Program-made: the position numbers and the translations under genes
Notes under the pieces: generated by a model
Told to the model about the DNA's origin: nothing
What the model saw: the letters and a program-made list of their open reading frames with translations, nothing else
Database searches by the model: none
Assembly: GCA_016758965.1 (NCBI GenBank)
Contig: JAEPRB010000063.1
Span: forward strand, 117,304-181,303
Source: Circinella minor
Lineage: Eukaryota; Mucoromycota; Mucoromycetes; Mucorales; Lichtheimiaceae
DNA: 64,000 nt
Direction of reading: 5' to 3'
Part shown: positions 49,121 through 62,281 of the stretch, piece by piece
How positions within the stretch are numbered: the first letter of the stretch is position 1
Layout of the letters: the number at the start of each line of letters is the position of its first letter

Positions 49121-50308
49121 TTACGGGTATGCAGGTACAGCAAATCGATGTTGCTGATGCTCTGTAGGAACATTTGCAGATGTTAAATGTATATAATGTG
49201 TCATTGTGTTTTTAAAAGTTCGTCGTTTTAATGATGTAGATAAGAATGGTAATTCATCATCTCGTTGTTTTCTCTTTTTGATAATCGGTGCCATTGTATG
49301 AATCGATTGTTGTTGTTGTTGATGATGATGTTGGATTAAAATAGGAGGAAGCGAATGTTGTGGGTGATATTGATATATCGTTTGTGGCTGTCTTTGCTCT
49401 TGCTGACAATTATAAGAATAATAACATTGTTGGTTATAAGAAGCATATTGTGTTGTTATTTTTGGTGATAACATGCGTCGTTTCGTTGTTGTCGACTTTG
49501 AAGTAGATAAATCATTATTACTAATAGTGACATTAACAGAAGTTGTTATATTATGAGAAGGAGTGGGAATTGATGTAGAAGGAGAAGATATACTATTATA
49601 AATATGTTGTTGACAAGAATATATTTGAGATTGAGAATATTCAACCCATAAGTTAAAATCTTCTTTGGTGATATGAAGTTGATAACGCATAGCGCTCATA
49701 AATTCGCCTTCCATTAAATTCAATTCGTTTAATTTAATCCCGGAAACTTCGGCCCATGACTAATTAAAAAGGAAACGTATCAAATGACATTTATTATTAA
49801 TCGCTATTGCTAGGTTTACTTTTTTCTTTGTATATGCGCCCATTTTTTATTCTCCCTCCCAGATCGCCCTCTTCTTATCGACCAAAACCCCTTTACTCTT
49901 CCCCTTAAACACACTGGCAGGTTGATGTATAATGTTTTACGCTTTTTTTTTTTTTTTTACCTTTGATCGAAAAGTGAAATCTTCGTGATATTTATTCGCA
50001 AGCATTAATGCGGTTGTAAAAGTTCTTACTTCAAAACCTGGTTCCGTTTTCATATTTGGATAAAGTCGAAACAGTCGTTGAATGTAAAAAAGGGCAATAA
50101 GAACACAGTTATTTGAAATGCCCATAACTTTAAGCATTTCATAAACAAATCGTCTAAACATGATGTGAGTTTCTTTTTGTCGATTACGATCCCATAAAGA
50201 AGGGACCATTGTCGCCACAAGATCTGTAAGGTGGTTGGTATGGTTACAATAGCTCAATAAAAGCTGTTGTTGTTGTTGTTGTTGTTGCTTAGATATGACC
50301 GTTGTCAT
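49121..50308 (-). CDS. Pho80/Pcl-like cyclin
   Basis: A cyclin of the Pho80/Pcl group, partners of Pho85-type kinases that control phosphate, glycogen and polarity responses. Two exons (50308-49961, 49759-49121) join to 328 residues. The N-terminus has an eight-Gln run. The cyclin box follows: RRFVYEMLKVMGISNNCVLI, ALFYIQRLFRLYPN, FTTALMLANKYHEDFTFRSK, SWAEVSGIKLNELNLMEGEF and MRYQLHITKEDFNLWV. These are the typical positions for this family. The C-terminal 160 residues are low-complexity (Ser/Thr/Gln/His) with basic patches KKRKQR and KRRTF that could direct nuclear import. Pho80 and Pcl1/2/Clg1 types cannot be separated by eye. It diverges from TAD1 over a 319-base shared promoter. Confidence 0.88.
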
Positions 50309-50627
50309 CGTAATGAGGGATTTTTTGTTGTTGTTGTTATTACGGAATTTAAAGGACAGGAGAGAATGGAGTGAAAGAGAAAAAGGAAATAAAAATAAAA
50401 GAAACGCAATAAACGATAAATTATATACTTATATGAATCGATAAAAAATGTTGTCTTGTGCAATAAATGATAATATTTCCCCTCTCCCTGTCCACCCCCC
50501 CCCAATAATTCTGTATGACTCCTCTCTTCTCTCTTAACCCTTCCCCCCCCCAAGAAAAAAATTATAAATTTTTTTTCTTGTGTTTCTTTGTTTTTTTTAA
50601 CGTTTTGTAATAATATAATAATAGCAT
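50309..50627. promoter_or_regulatory. Shared divergent promoter of the cyclin and TAD1 genes
   Basis: The 319 bases separate two ATGs pointing away from each other. The strip contains C-rich runs (about 50497-50504 and 50545-50552) and a T run before the TAD1 start. No known factor site is recognised. Confidence 0.5.
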
Positions 50628-51258
50628 ATGTATACAGCAGACAATAACAACGAAAGCATGACATGGCAAGAGATTGAAGACTTGTCAAATCAATTAGCAA
50701 CAAAAAGCATTGAATGTTTTAACCGATTGCCAAAAGCAGGAAAACCAACACAACACGGTTCAAAAAAATCAGAATGGACAGTTCTCGCGTGTATACTTCA
50801 AGTTTATGCGAGTAAGTATTATTATTTATCAAAAGCTCCCCTTTTTCCTTTTTCTTTCTCCTTTCTTTATTTTTTTTTTTATCAGCCTCCACACTCCCCC
50901 ACCAAATATATATATATATATATATATATATTAACTAAATATATGTCTAATTATAATTATCATCATCCATTTAATATCTAATAGAATCTAAAAATGATTA
51001 TTCTGTTCAGGTGGTCTCTTTAGGGTAAGAGAGTGAATTTTTTTTTATTATTAAAAAAAAAAAGATGAAACTCTTTTGATTCTATTTCTAACCCCACTAA
51101 ATAAATTAAAGAACGGGATTAAAGTGTCTACCTTACAGTAAACTTTGTAAACAAGGTCAACTGGTTCATGATAGCCATGCTGAAGTAATTGCAAAAAGAG
51201 GGTTTCAAAGGTAATATATATAAATATATTGTGTTGGGGGAGACAAGGAGTCGTTGAA

Positions 51259-51299
<41 letters not shown>

Positions 51300-53366
51300 C
51301 ACACCATACATATTATATAACGAAAAACAATAACGTAAAACACCAACAAAAAAAAAAACAATATTGATTTTTTGCTTTATCAGATACATTTTGGATCAAA
51401 TTGAAAAATCATTTAAAGGAAACGACGGACCTTTTTGTGTTACTAATAAAATTGATAACGATAATGTTAGTCCCCATGTCACTTTGAAATCAGGTTATAG
51501 TTTCCATATGTATATTAGTCAATCTCCATGTAATATATATATATATATATATAAACTCTATATTTTCCAACTTGGATATGTCGAGTGGGGGGGGGGAGGT
51601 AAAGGGGCTGTTAAAGAAGGATTGTATAAGAAATATTGATATTAGTTATTATTACATACATTTATGTTAGGTGGTGATGCATCGATGACAGGCATTGCTG
51701 AATCTCAAACAGCAGAATCTTTGGAGGCGTTCCAAGCAGGTTCCAAACGTAAAAATAATACATTCGATTTAACACCGCTGACAAACAACATTTATGCAAA
51801 CAAAAAACGTAAAGTCATTTCTAATAATTCGACACAACAACAAGATGAAGAAAATGGATTATTTCAGAGAGGTCGTTATGGATTTGATAATTTAGGTATA
51901 CTACGAACAAAACCAGGTAATAACTATTTATTATTCATTATTTGGTTTTTAATTATTATTGGATCATCTTACTAAATTTGCTCAATTATTATTTACCGAT
52001 ACAATAGGACGACTTGATTCTGAACCCACATTATGCATGTCATGCAGGTATATATATGTATATACTTATGAAACATAAAAAAAATCAAAGTGAATGATAT
52101 TATAATATATATACTGACGGAGAGAAATGGTGTGTTTGTGTAGTGATAAATTGGCACGATGGAACGTTCTCGGGGTTCAATCAGCTATTTTAACTCAAAT
52201 CCTTGAAAATCCTATCTATCTTGAATCCATCGTAATTGGAGACTTATTTGATCAAGTTTCATTAGAACGTGCATTATATAGAAGATTAGAAAAAAGTTTA
52301 GGTAAAAAAAAAACAGGGAGATTTGGGAAAAAGTTCATCTGTAGTATATGAGTGAAAAAGATAAAAAAAAAGAGATATCTAGCCGGGATCAAAATTTCAT
52401 GTATATATTTATATTCTCACTATCGATAATATCTAAATATTATCACCCCCCCTTTACAGAAAAAGATACGCTAAAATTATTACCTGCTCCATACAAACTT
52501 CATCGACCTAAAATTTTTAAAACATCTAAATCATTTGAATTCTCCAAAACCATTTTAGAATCTAAATATTCGATTGTAATACCTAGTGGAACAGGTAAAT
52601 AAATGCCATTTGTTGTTGTTGTTGTTTCAGCCTACATTTAAACATTGTTTGTAATACAATACTCTTTTTTCAATAATCCATTTCTCTTCTCCCACTCCCC
52701 CCTCTTTTTTATTCGTTTTCTCTTGCACTCGTCATATTTATCTTTTTATCTTCCCCGAAAAAAAAAAAAACTATTATTAATTTTATTTATCTTGAAAATA
52801 TAGCTATATTATGGATCGAGGGATTTCAAAAATCAGAAGTGATTGTATATGGTAGAAAACAAGGTGCACCAAAAGGAAAACCTACAAACTCAAAAACAAG
52901 GTAAACTCTTCCGTCTTCCCCCCAAATTTACTTTGGCTTTTTTAGATATGCATAAGAAGAAATAGATAAGCACACATACATTTGTTATATATACATATAT
53001 ACAGGATTATGCTTTTTATTAAATCAATTATTTATACGTAGATCGTCTATATGTAAACTTGCGTTATTTCAAAAATTTCTTGAATGTTATAGTGCATTAA
53101 GGTAATTATTATAATTTACAAGCAAAAAAAAAAAAAAGTATTAAGTGATTGACATTGGATCTACTGTGGCGTTTTTTTTTATATTTTATTTTAGAGATTC
53201 ATTATCTGTCCCTATGGATAAAAATGATGATGAAATGACGTATTATGAATGGAAGCAAAAAGCAAAAGTTTATCAAGAAACAAAAACATGTTTATTAGAT
53301 GAATGTTTTTCACAGTGGGTACAAACACCAAAAGAATTTGAAGAATTTACAATTAAGGATGCATAA
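50628..53366 (+). CDS. TAD1: tRNA-specific adenosine deaminase 1 (A37 to inosine, tRNA-Ala)
   Basis: Tad1/ADAT1 deaminates A37 next to the anticodon of tRNA-Ala and is the relative of ADAR enzymes. Eleven exons (50628-50811, 50985-51024, 51112-51210, 51384-51529, 51671-51916, 52008-52047, 52144-52301, 52460-52594, 52804-52900, 53042-53101, 53195-53366) keep phase to a 458-residue product. Motifs: [23 protein letters not shown], the zinc/proton-shuttle site H97-A-E99 in [23 protein letters not shown]157[25 protein letters not shown], and MSC251[15 protein letters not shown]. The three zinc ligands are His97, Cys157 and Cys251. A basic, disordered insert (with NKKRK) sits between GDASM and the RTKPGR block. 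The third intron contains a TAA/ATA microsatellite (about 51259-51297). The single-frame fragments here are exons of this gene. Confidence 0.94.
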
Positions 53367-53538
53367 GTAAAGAGAAAGTGCTATTTCACTTGTGTTTAAT
53401 AATATCGTTCATCATAAGACATACACATTTATGTATAATATATGCTGGGCTAGTTGGGTTTATCATGCATTAAATAGAGAAAGAAGAGTATATACTATTA
53501 TATTATTAATGGATCCATGGATACGTACCGACATATAT

Positions 53539-53573
<35 letters not shown>

Positions 53574-54189
53574 AAAAGTTGCTTATAGAGGTGTCTCATA
53601 GTTTTTAATAATAAATACGTAGTAAAAGTTAAATATAAAGAAGATAGAATGTTACACGAAGGAAAGATTTTGACAAGATGAAACAAATTTTTGCCACAAT
53701 TAACATTGAATGTTAAGTTTTAAATAAACAAAAAAAAATATTACAGAAGAGAGGAAAAGAAAGGAGACATTTAAGAAAGAGAAATCCTTCCTCATGGGCT
53801 GATAAGAATAATAATAGTAATAATAATAAAAATAACTATACTGTCGTTCTCTCTCTCTCTCTTTCTTTCTTTCTTCTTCTTGTCATCATATAACTACTCC
53901 CCTCTTTACACCCCCGACATAATTCCCCTGAATAAATTACTTCATCCCCATCTTTCTTTTTCGTACATATTACGTATCATTCATCTATTACATTAATAAC
54001 CTTTTCTTTCTTGTTTTTATAACTTCTTTTTATTTTTTCCACACTTTTTTTTTTTTTTTTACCACGTTTCTTTTTCGAAAACATTATCAAATCTCCCTTT
54101 CCGTTCGTTCGTGGTTTAATAAACTTACCTTTCTTTTTATCTATAAATAACACCATACACTCTCTTTTCTATCCATATATTCATCTCGC
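53367..54189. other. Intergenic between TAD1 and SSD1
   Basis: 3' region of TAD1, then the SSD1 promoter: CT-rich tracts (about 53848-53880), a T run near 54045-54060 and TATAAATA at 54142-54149, 41-48 bases before the SSD1 ATG. No gene is seen. Confidence 0.6.
53543..53572. repeat. TG microsatellite, 15 units
   Basis: An uninterrupted TG run of 30 bases, about 180 bases downstream of the TAD1 stop codon. Confidence 0.95.
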
Positions 54190-57100
54190 ATGATGGAAAT
54201 ATTTGATTTGGATGGTCAAACTGCCCCAGAATCAACTCGTGGTTTATTCGATCCACCTCCAGAAGCAAAGGTAATTTTTTTTTAAAAATAAATAAATAAA
54301 TAAAAATAAAACGCGCTCTACTATATCCCTTTTTCAAATAGATACCCCCTTTATATCTTACTACTTCTATTTTGTCTCCTCCCTTATTTTCTATCATAAA
54401 AACAAAAAAGGTTTCTCCTTTTATATTGTAGCGCCAAAAAAAAAAAAAATAACAATATTATTATTTTTTTTATCTACTTATAAAGAAATGGACATCTGAT
54501 AAACGACATTCATCATCGCTTGAGCTATCAGCAGCTTTGAATGGTAGTATTGAAGAAGAAGATCTAAATATACATCAGCATCCACGTAGCAAATCAACCA
54601 ATTTTACCAACACTTATAACAATAATGGAAATAGTAGTGGGGGTAATAAATTACGACCAACCAGTGCTTTACATACCGTCAATGAAGAGTCTGATAATAC
54701 ATCGACAGCGTATTTATCATCCATGGCATCTAAACAAAGATTTCAACAAGATGCTTCTTCATTACAACGTAAACATCGTTCTTCTGCTATATTTAATAGT
54801 TTTCCAATAGGAAATGTACCTTCTACATCCGCTGGCTCCTCAGGACAACAACACATGATGGTGGATGACGATGATGATGAAAATGGATATACATTATCAA
54901 GAGCTGATGCATTGGCTGAAGCAGAAGCTAAATTAACAGGAACTTGTGGTAATGGAAGTAGTACTGGAAATAGTGTAGGAGGTAGAAATAATTCTCATCA
55001 TCGATTTTCTCAACATCAACAACAACAACAACAACAACAACAACAGCAAAGGCGTCATTCATCATCTCAGCATTCACCTTCTTTAGGTTTTAATAATGCA
55101 TCAGATGGTTATAACAACAGTAATAACTATCATAGGTCAGCAAGTTATAGTAATAATGAAGAATTATATGGCTTGCGTCAGCAACAACCAGACCAACGAT
55201 TTTTACAGCGACAGCAAAAGAATAATTTACCACCTGCCACCCATAGTAGCAATCAACATTCACAAGAAAAACATAATCGTCGTTTATCAGAACCTAATGC
55301 GCGTGGTTATTATCGTGATCCTGATCATTACGAATTTCAACAACAACGAAGATCATTAAACAATAATAACAACAATAATAGTAGTAATTATAATAAACGA
55401 ACTTCATTACAATGGCCACCACCACGTTATGAGGACCCTACGAATACTACCAATAATACTAATAATAATAATAATAATATGGAGTATGACTTGGACTATA
55501 AACGACAAAATGTTACTACTAACAAACCTACAGGGTTAACACTTGATACATCTAAAAGTAACCGAAGGTCATCGCGCAACTATGGAGCCGATTGGAGAGC
55601 ATGTGAGTAAATAATAAATAATTTGTTTACGTCTTACGTGTGTTTGTTGTTATTTGGTTTATACTAAACTAAATAATAAACTCCCTCCACCCCCCTCCTC
55701 CTTTCTCCCTCCTCTCCTTTATTTTAGCCACTTCATCCCTCATTTCATCGTCGGCCCGTAGTCCTACTACTACTTCAAACAGAAATTCATATAATTGGGT
55801 TCCTTTTACTCCTACACGATTTAATTTTCCACGCGATGATATTAATCCTTCTCAACAACAAAATCAACAACAACAACGTCGAGCATTATTTGTTGCTCAT
55901 TTACCTTTTTCTGCTCTTGTACCGCTTTTAAAATCACATCAACTTGTGAGTGGTATATTGCGTGTGAATAAACGTAATCGATCGGATGCCTATGTCTTTT
56001 GTGAAGAATTCAATGCTGATATATATATTTGTGGTTCAAGAGATCGTAATCGTGCTTTGGAAGGTGATGTTGTAGCCGTCAAATTAGTCGATGTCGATAA
56101 AGTGATACGTGAAAAACAAGAAAAGGAACAAGCCAAAGTGATTCGTAACAATGGTCAACCCATTATTCGTAAACCCGATGAAGAAGATGAAAAAGAAATT
56201 ATGTTTGGTGGTGAAGAAGATGTGGATAAGGTGAAACCAAAATATTGTGGTGTCGTCGTTGCCATTTTGGAACGAGCACAGAATCAAGCGTTTTCAGGCA
56301 CTTTAGGATTGACTCGACCCAGTAATCGTCGTGCAAGTACAATTATTTCTAGTAAAAATGGAAATCCTGGTTCGGGTGGTGAAGAACAAGATGATCATAG
56401 TGTCACCAATAGCAATTTTAGTAATAGCCACAGTAATAATAATTCAACACCAAGAATTGTTTGGTTTAAACCAACTGATAAACGCGTACCATTGATTGCA
56501 ATTCCTGTGGAACAAGCACCTCTAGGCTTTATTGAATATAGTCAGCAGTTTGAAAACAAACTATTTTTGGTAAAATTTGAGTTTTTCTCTTTTCTTTACC
56601 CCTTTCTTTTACACTGCTTCTTTTTTTTTTTTTTTTTTTTTGTTTTTTTCAAGATCTCCTTAAAGCCATACAAGATTTCCTTTTTCTTCTTCTTTGGGTT
56701 TAACATTTTTATAATATTAGGGATCAATCAAAAGATGGCCTATTACTTCACTTCATCCATTTGGTGTATTGGAAAATGAACTGGGACACGTGGATGATTT
56801 ATCTGTACAATTCCGAGCCATTTTAGCCGATAATAATTTCGCCATTGATCCATTCCCTGAAACGATCATGCGCACTTTACCTTCTACTCCTTGGAAAATT
56901 CCTGAAGAAGAAGAACTGAATAGTGGTAGATTGGATTGGCGTGACAATATTCGAACTTTTACTATTGATACATCCAATGGGAATGGTGTTTTAGATAATG
57001 CCATTTCCATTCAAAAAAATGATAATGTATTTGAAGTGGGTTTCCATGTGGCTGATATTTCAGCCTTTGTGAAACCACAATCGCCTATGGATAAAGAAGC

Positions 57101-59011
57101 AAAAGCACGGGCTACAAGTATTTATTTGTATGAATCTGCTACTTTATGGCCAGAACAATTATTGCAAGAATGTACTAATTTAATTCCTGGAGCGGATCGC
57201 TTGGCCTTTTCGGTGGTTGGTAAAATGGATCAAAATGGTAAAGTGTTGGATATTTGGTACGGCAGGACTATTATTAGGTAAAAAAGAAAAAGAAAAATAT
57301 ATCTTTCTGTTTTTTTTTTTGTGTCAAAACCGGTGTCGATTTAAAAAGGTGGGGGGTTGAGTAGGACCCAAAAAAAAATTAAATGAAAATAATAATAATG
57401 GGAGAGTAATGTGATACTTATCTAGATCTCAAGGTACCTTGACCATCAACCAATTACAAGATATTTTGGATGGTGTAGGTGTTCCTGAACATATTACGAT
57501 TGAAGATCAAGAAAAACCTGAATGGGAAGATGATATCAATATGTTATATTCTTTGGCTCAAAGTATGAAACAAGCTCGACTGCGTAGCGGTGCATTATTT
57601 TTGAGTGAACCGGTGCTTGATATAAGAATCACCGAAAAAGGTCAACCCACTGGAATCTCACTCAAACAACGTTTACCAGCCGATGATATTATGGATGAAA
57701 TTAAGATTTTGGTCAATACCAGTGTAGCACAAAAAATTTCGAGTCATTTCCCTGATCATGCATTATTACAATGTCAATCAACACCCAACGAAAGAAAGTT
57801 ACGTGAATTAGCAATCTATTTACGTCGTCTAGGTTATTCCATTGATCCATCTTCAGCAAGTTCATTACAACAGACTATTGATTTAATTGAAAATGAAGCT
57901 GCCAAGACAGTGATTACGACATTGGCGCTCAAGACCATGTATCCTAGCAAGTTTTTTTGTACTGGCAAGTTTGATATTAATCGATATAATCATTATAGCC
58001 TAAATACGCCTTTATATACCCAATTCACGTCGCCATCGCATCGTTATGCGGATTTGATTGTCCATCGTCAGTTGGAAGCAGCTCTTTCAGGAGGTAAAAT
58101 ACTACTATTATTTCTAATTATTTTTTTTTTCTGTTTAAAAATGTCTTAACTAAACTTTTCTTGTACTACCAGAAAAAAGATTTTATCTAGAATGTGAAGT
58201 AATTCAAAAGATTGCACGTCATTGTAATGTCAAAGCCCAATCAAAGGAATATGCGTGTGAGCAATCACAACACTTATTCATGTCAAGATATTTATCCATG
58301 TCTCGTCAAACCGCTACGACTCATGAAGCCATTGTCGTCGGAGTTCAAGAACAAGCGTTTGATGTGATTGTTCCTGGATTAATTTTGGAACGTCGTATCC
58401 ATGTCATTAATTTACCTTTGGAAACATTCAAATATAGTTCTACAGACGGTGTACTACATTTATTCTGGAAACGAGGTGTAGCTACAGCAGATGCAATGGT
58501 AGAACAAGCTGATGCAGATGATGATACTACTATTGCTGGAAAAGGAGGAATGGAAACAGATGATGATGAATTAGTAGATGTAAATAGTAATGACGATAGT
58601 CATGGAGATGAAAAGGAGCGACAAGAAGCTTATAATTCTTCTATCCAAGCAACAGCAATAACAACATCCGCGCCACCATCTACAGCGGATCATGCTATTT
58701 CTGAAGCAGTCAATCAACTTTCAATTAAATCAGCACCTTCTTCTGCTGATCATAACTCTCAACAACAACAACAACAACAACAAACAAACATCAATGTTAA
58801 CAATAATAATACCAAAAAACAACGACCTCGATCCATGTCGTTACGTGCAATTGAAGGTGAAAATCCATGGACAAGTCAACAAGAATGTACTATTCCTAAT
58901 GAGTCAAGACAAGTAATTCGGCCTTTTGATTATATTCGTGTCGTGATTACTAGTCATCCTGACAGAAGTCCGCCCTTGATTCGCGTTTTGGCTGCAAATC
59001 CTTTTGTATAA
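54190..59011 (+). CDS. SSD1: Ssd1-like mRNA-binding translational repressor (inactive RNB protein)
   Basis: Ssd1 is an RNase II-like protein that lost nuclease activity. It binds mRNAs of cell-wall genes and is controlled by the Cbk1/Orb6 kinase. Six exons (54190-54270, 54486-55602, 55728-56569, 56721-57277, 57426-58093, 58173-59011) give 1367 residues, versus about 1250 in yeast. The long N-terminus is Asn/Gln/Ser-rich with an 11-Gln run and two Cbk1 consensus sites H-x-R-x-x-S: HPRSKS (59-64) and HNRRLS (about 290-295). The cold-shock-like part contains VPLLKSHQLVSGILRVNKRN, a strong Ssd1 signature. The RNB part (about 720-1150) has TIDTSNGNGVLDNAI (761-775) where active enzymes carry D-P-x-x-A-x-D-L-D-D-A, so catalytic Asp residues are missing. 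Two in-frame ATGs at 54190 and 54193. Confidence 0.94.
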
Positions 59012-59504
59012 GTCTCTTTATTCCGCACCCGTCCCTTTAAAAAAAAAACGACTTCGTTGCTTTATACAAAGCAAACAAAAAAAAACATAACCGATTTTCT
59101 CTTTTTTTTTTTTTTTTTTCCTTTCATTCATTATATTTACCTCTCATTTTTTTTTATATATATAAATATACCTTTTTTTTTCATTTTCCTGTGATCATTT
59201 TGAAGTAAATAAAAATTCTATTTGCCGTGATCGGCATCATTTAACACCGATATTCACTCATAAGTTTTTTTTTTACCTTTTTGTCTCACCAAAATAATTG
59301 CTGTAATCAGATAAATTTGCAAAATTGGGTTAAATTTTTTTTTTTTTGATTTTGATTCTAATCTTGTGTTACGATCAAACGGATCTGATAAATTTTTTTT
59401 TTTTTTTTTGACATTTTAATGAATATATAAATGATACTTCTTTTCTCTCAAAAATTATTTCTTATCTCTTACATATATATAAAAAAAACGATATCATTAT
59501 TATA
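59012..59504. other. Intergenic between SSD1 and the small membrane protein gene
   Basis: Nearly all homopolymer-rich T/A sequence: T runs near 59103-59119, 59337-59347 and 59393-59409. It contains the SSD1 3' region and the promoter of the next gene. No gene is seen. Confidence 0.6.
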
Positions 59505-59845
59505 ATGGCATTCAACAAAACTTCTATTATTTTTGTATTATTCTTTTTAATGACAGTAACAGTAAGTAATTCTCACCCTCTTTCATCTTCATTTACTATA
59601 TATATTCATTTGCTAAATGATTGATTAATATTTAAAAATAGTTGTCTACAGTTGAAGCAAAAAAGAAAAAAGAACCAACGTTTGTCAATGACCCAATTCT
59701 CACAAGTGGTACTTTATTCTATATTGCCATTTCAGTTTCTTTTGCTCTCTGGTGTACCGGTTATGGACTTGACTATGTAATGGATCGTCACGAAAAACAA
59801 GCAAATACGCGTGCTTTTCAAAAGTATAATATCCAAGTTTATTAA
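59505..59845 (+). CDS. Small signal-peptide/single-TM protein of unknown function (86 aa)
   Basis: Two exons (59505-59561, 59642-59845) join in phase 0 across a GTAAGT..TAG intron. The first 25 residues (MAFNKTSIIFVLFFLMTVT then LSTVEA) look like a signal peptide. A Lys cluster (KKKKEP) follows. Then there is one hydrophobic segment (LFYIAISVSFALWCTGYGL, about residues 44-62) and a charged tail ending NTRAFQKYNIQVY. The intron in the signal region and the ordered tail argue that this is a real gene rather than noise. I do not recognise the family. Topology suggests an ER, vacuolar or plasma-membrane microprotein. Confidence 0.7.
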
Positions 59846-61931
59846 AAAAAAATAATCCCATATAATTATTCCTACATCACTATACTATATTACACTAAAA
59901 TAATTCTTTATCTATTAAATATTTTTGTCATTTATATCATTCCCCCCTACTCTCTCTCTCTTCTTCATCCACTACTTGTTACTATATACATTTATATCAT
60001 CACTATTATTATTCACTACTACAAGATAACTTAGCATTTACTATTCACATATAGTCATTTTCATGTTATTGTATATTATTATTTGTTTTCTACTCGTTTT
60101 TTTTTAAAAAAAAAGGAAAGGGGTTTCCCTTCTTGTAATATATATATATATTTATTCTCATTCAAACAATTTTTAATTTTTTTTTCATGGCAGTATTACC
60201 CTTTATTAGATACATGTCCAATAACTTTTTTTATCTTATGCTTTTTGATATATATATCATCAAATCATATTTAACCTAGAAGTAACGGTATATTTCAAAT
60301 TATTATAACGATATGTTAGGTTATTGTGTGAAGAAAAGCAATTTTTTTTTAATTGTATAGATAGTACGTATCATATTGTATATTATCTGATGATAAAAGT
60401 GGGACAGATTTATAGTCAGACTGGTAATTCATGGTTCAAAAAAAAAAAAAAGGTATTGTAAAAGAAAAAGGAAAAGAAAAAAAAAACCAAGCCGCTTTAG
60501 GACCCACCAGAAGCAGAACTCTTATATGAACCATCATTTTCCGAAAAGGTTGATTTTGGCCTTAAAAGGATTTAATTGCATGGTATATAGTAAGTATCTA
60601 AAACATGCGTAATTCAAGGTGTGGTGTTCCTCTGCTTGAGTTACTTGATAGGGACAGATAAGTAATTTAGTTACGAACAAGAACAAGAAAAACAGCAATA
60701 CCGTTGGCATATAGAAAATTATTACTTTCTATTTAGGTTCATTATTGCTCATGGCGACGAGAAAGAACTAGCATAGAGTAATAGCTCTAATCTGGACAAT
60801 TAGATATTCCCTTATTATGTAAGATCATCTTGTAAGATTAAAGGAAATAAAAAAAAAAAATCTTTCTTTTGCAATAAAGATAGAACGGATGGCAAATCAC
60901 TGTTATAACTATTTTAAAACCAATACCGGTATAATTTTTTTTCTTGGATCAAAATATGGAATAACCAGGTGAACTCATTATAAAAAGGTATATATTATGA
61001 AAAATGTTTTACAATCAAGATAACAAGATCACAAATATTATATTTTAAACTTTACTTTTAAATCTACTACGTACTGTATAACCATAATGTCATTTGAGAG
61101 ATACTGGACTACAGTAGGTATATACGTATAGACAGTAAAGAATTGTATATGTGGTTATTTAGGACTGAAATTATGATAAAATAAGCTAATCTACTACATA
61201 TAGCTTCTTGTTAATAAAAACCTTTCTTTTTCACAAGTTTTTGACATTATATTCGAATCAGTAATGGAGTAAGTACAACAATTATAATTATTATACGTAA
61301 AAATAATATTATCGCAACGACTAGTTATCTTTGTTTTGTTCACATTAAAAAACAAGTATATTTCAGCCGTAAAAAATGAAAAAAAAAACACCCAGGATAA
61401 TCCGATCTTGTAGATCTCACTTTTAAAACATACCATGATAATGTCTTGCATACATTCAGTAGATAAAAGTTTCACTGAAATATTATGGCGCACTCTGGAA
61501 AAAAAGAGCCTGAATACTCATACATAAACGTGGTGCCTGAGCTTTTTTTTCTTCTTCCAGCCACATTGTGCCTTTACCAGAAAAAAATTAAAAAGTTTTG
61601 ATTCGTGGTGATAGTAAAAATAAATGTTTCACCAATGCACAACAGTTTATGCTGCTATTTTTTTCAAACAATAATTTTGTTACCCTGGTGTTATTTAATC
61701 TTATATCATTGGGAAACACACATCACGACCATCGATCTATATTCAACTTTATCAAACCATAAGGTACAATAGATAAAATATACTTTAATTAGCTTAATAA
61801 AAAGGAAGTAGTAATAAAATATACTTTCTGAAAGATCAACATATAAATTGCATGAAAATTCTTGCTTAATTAAATGACATCAGTTTCTTATAATAATAAT
61901 AAAAAAAGAGTATAAATGTACTAGAATGACT

Positions 61932-62160
61932 CAATGCGTAGCGAACAAAGACTTAAGTCGTGTCATTCCATCTCTACGACAATGTTGCCATAACGACTTT
62001 TTCACTTTATTAAAACTATTCACACTTTTGACACGCTCATATTACCATGTCACAGAAAAATAAACACTCATTCCTTAAAGTAAAAAACAAAAACTTGGAC
62101 AGAAACACTGGGCAATCCGTGGCGAATAAAGACCATTCCATCTCTACTACAATCCTGTCA
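61932..62160. repeat. Pair of imperfect ~50-bp direct repeats
   Basis: Copies at about 61932-61991 and 62112-62160 share GCGAA-AAAGAC and CATTCCATCTCTAC-ACAAT with small indels, offset by about 175-180 bases. Confidence 0.55.
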
Positions 62161-62281
62161 CTGCTGTCGCGATAGTTGTATTAAACACCAAGTGCAAAAT
62201 CACATGGTTTTTTCTTTTTGTATATAAAAACACCCCTTTCCCATATCTTTTTTTTTCTTTTCTCTTTCCTTTTTTTTTCTT

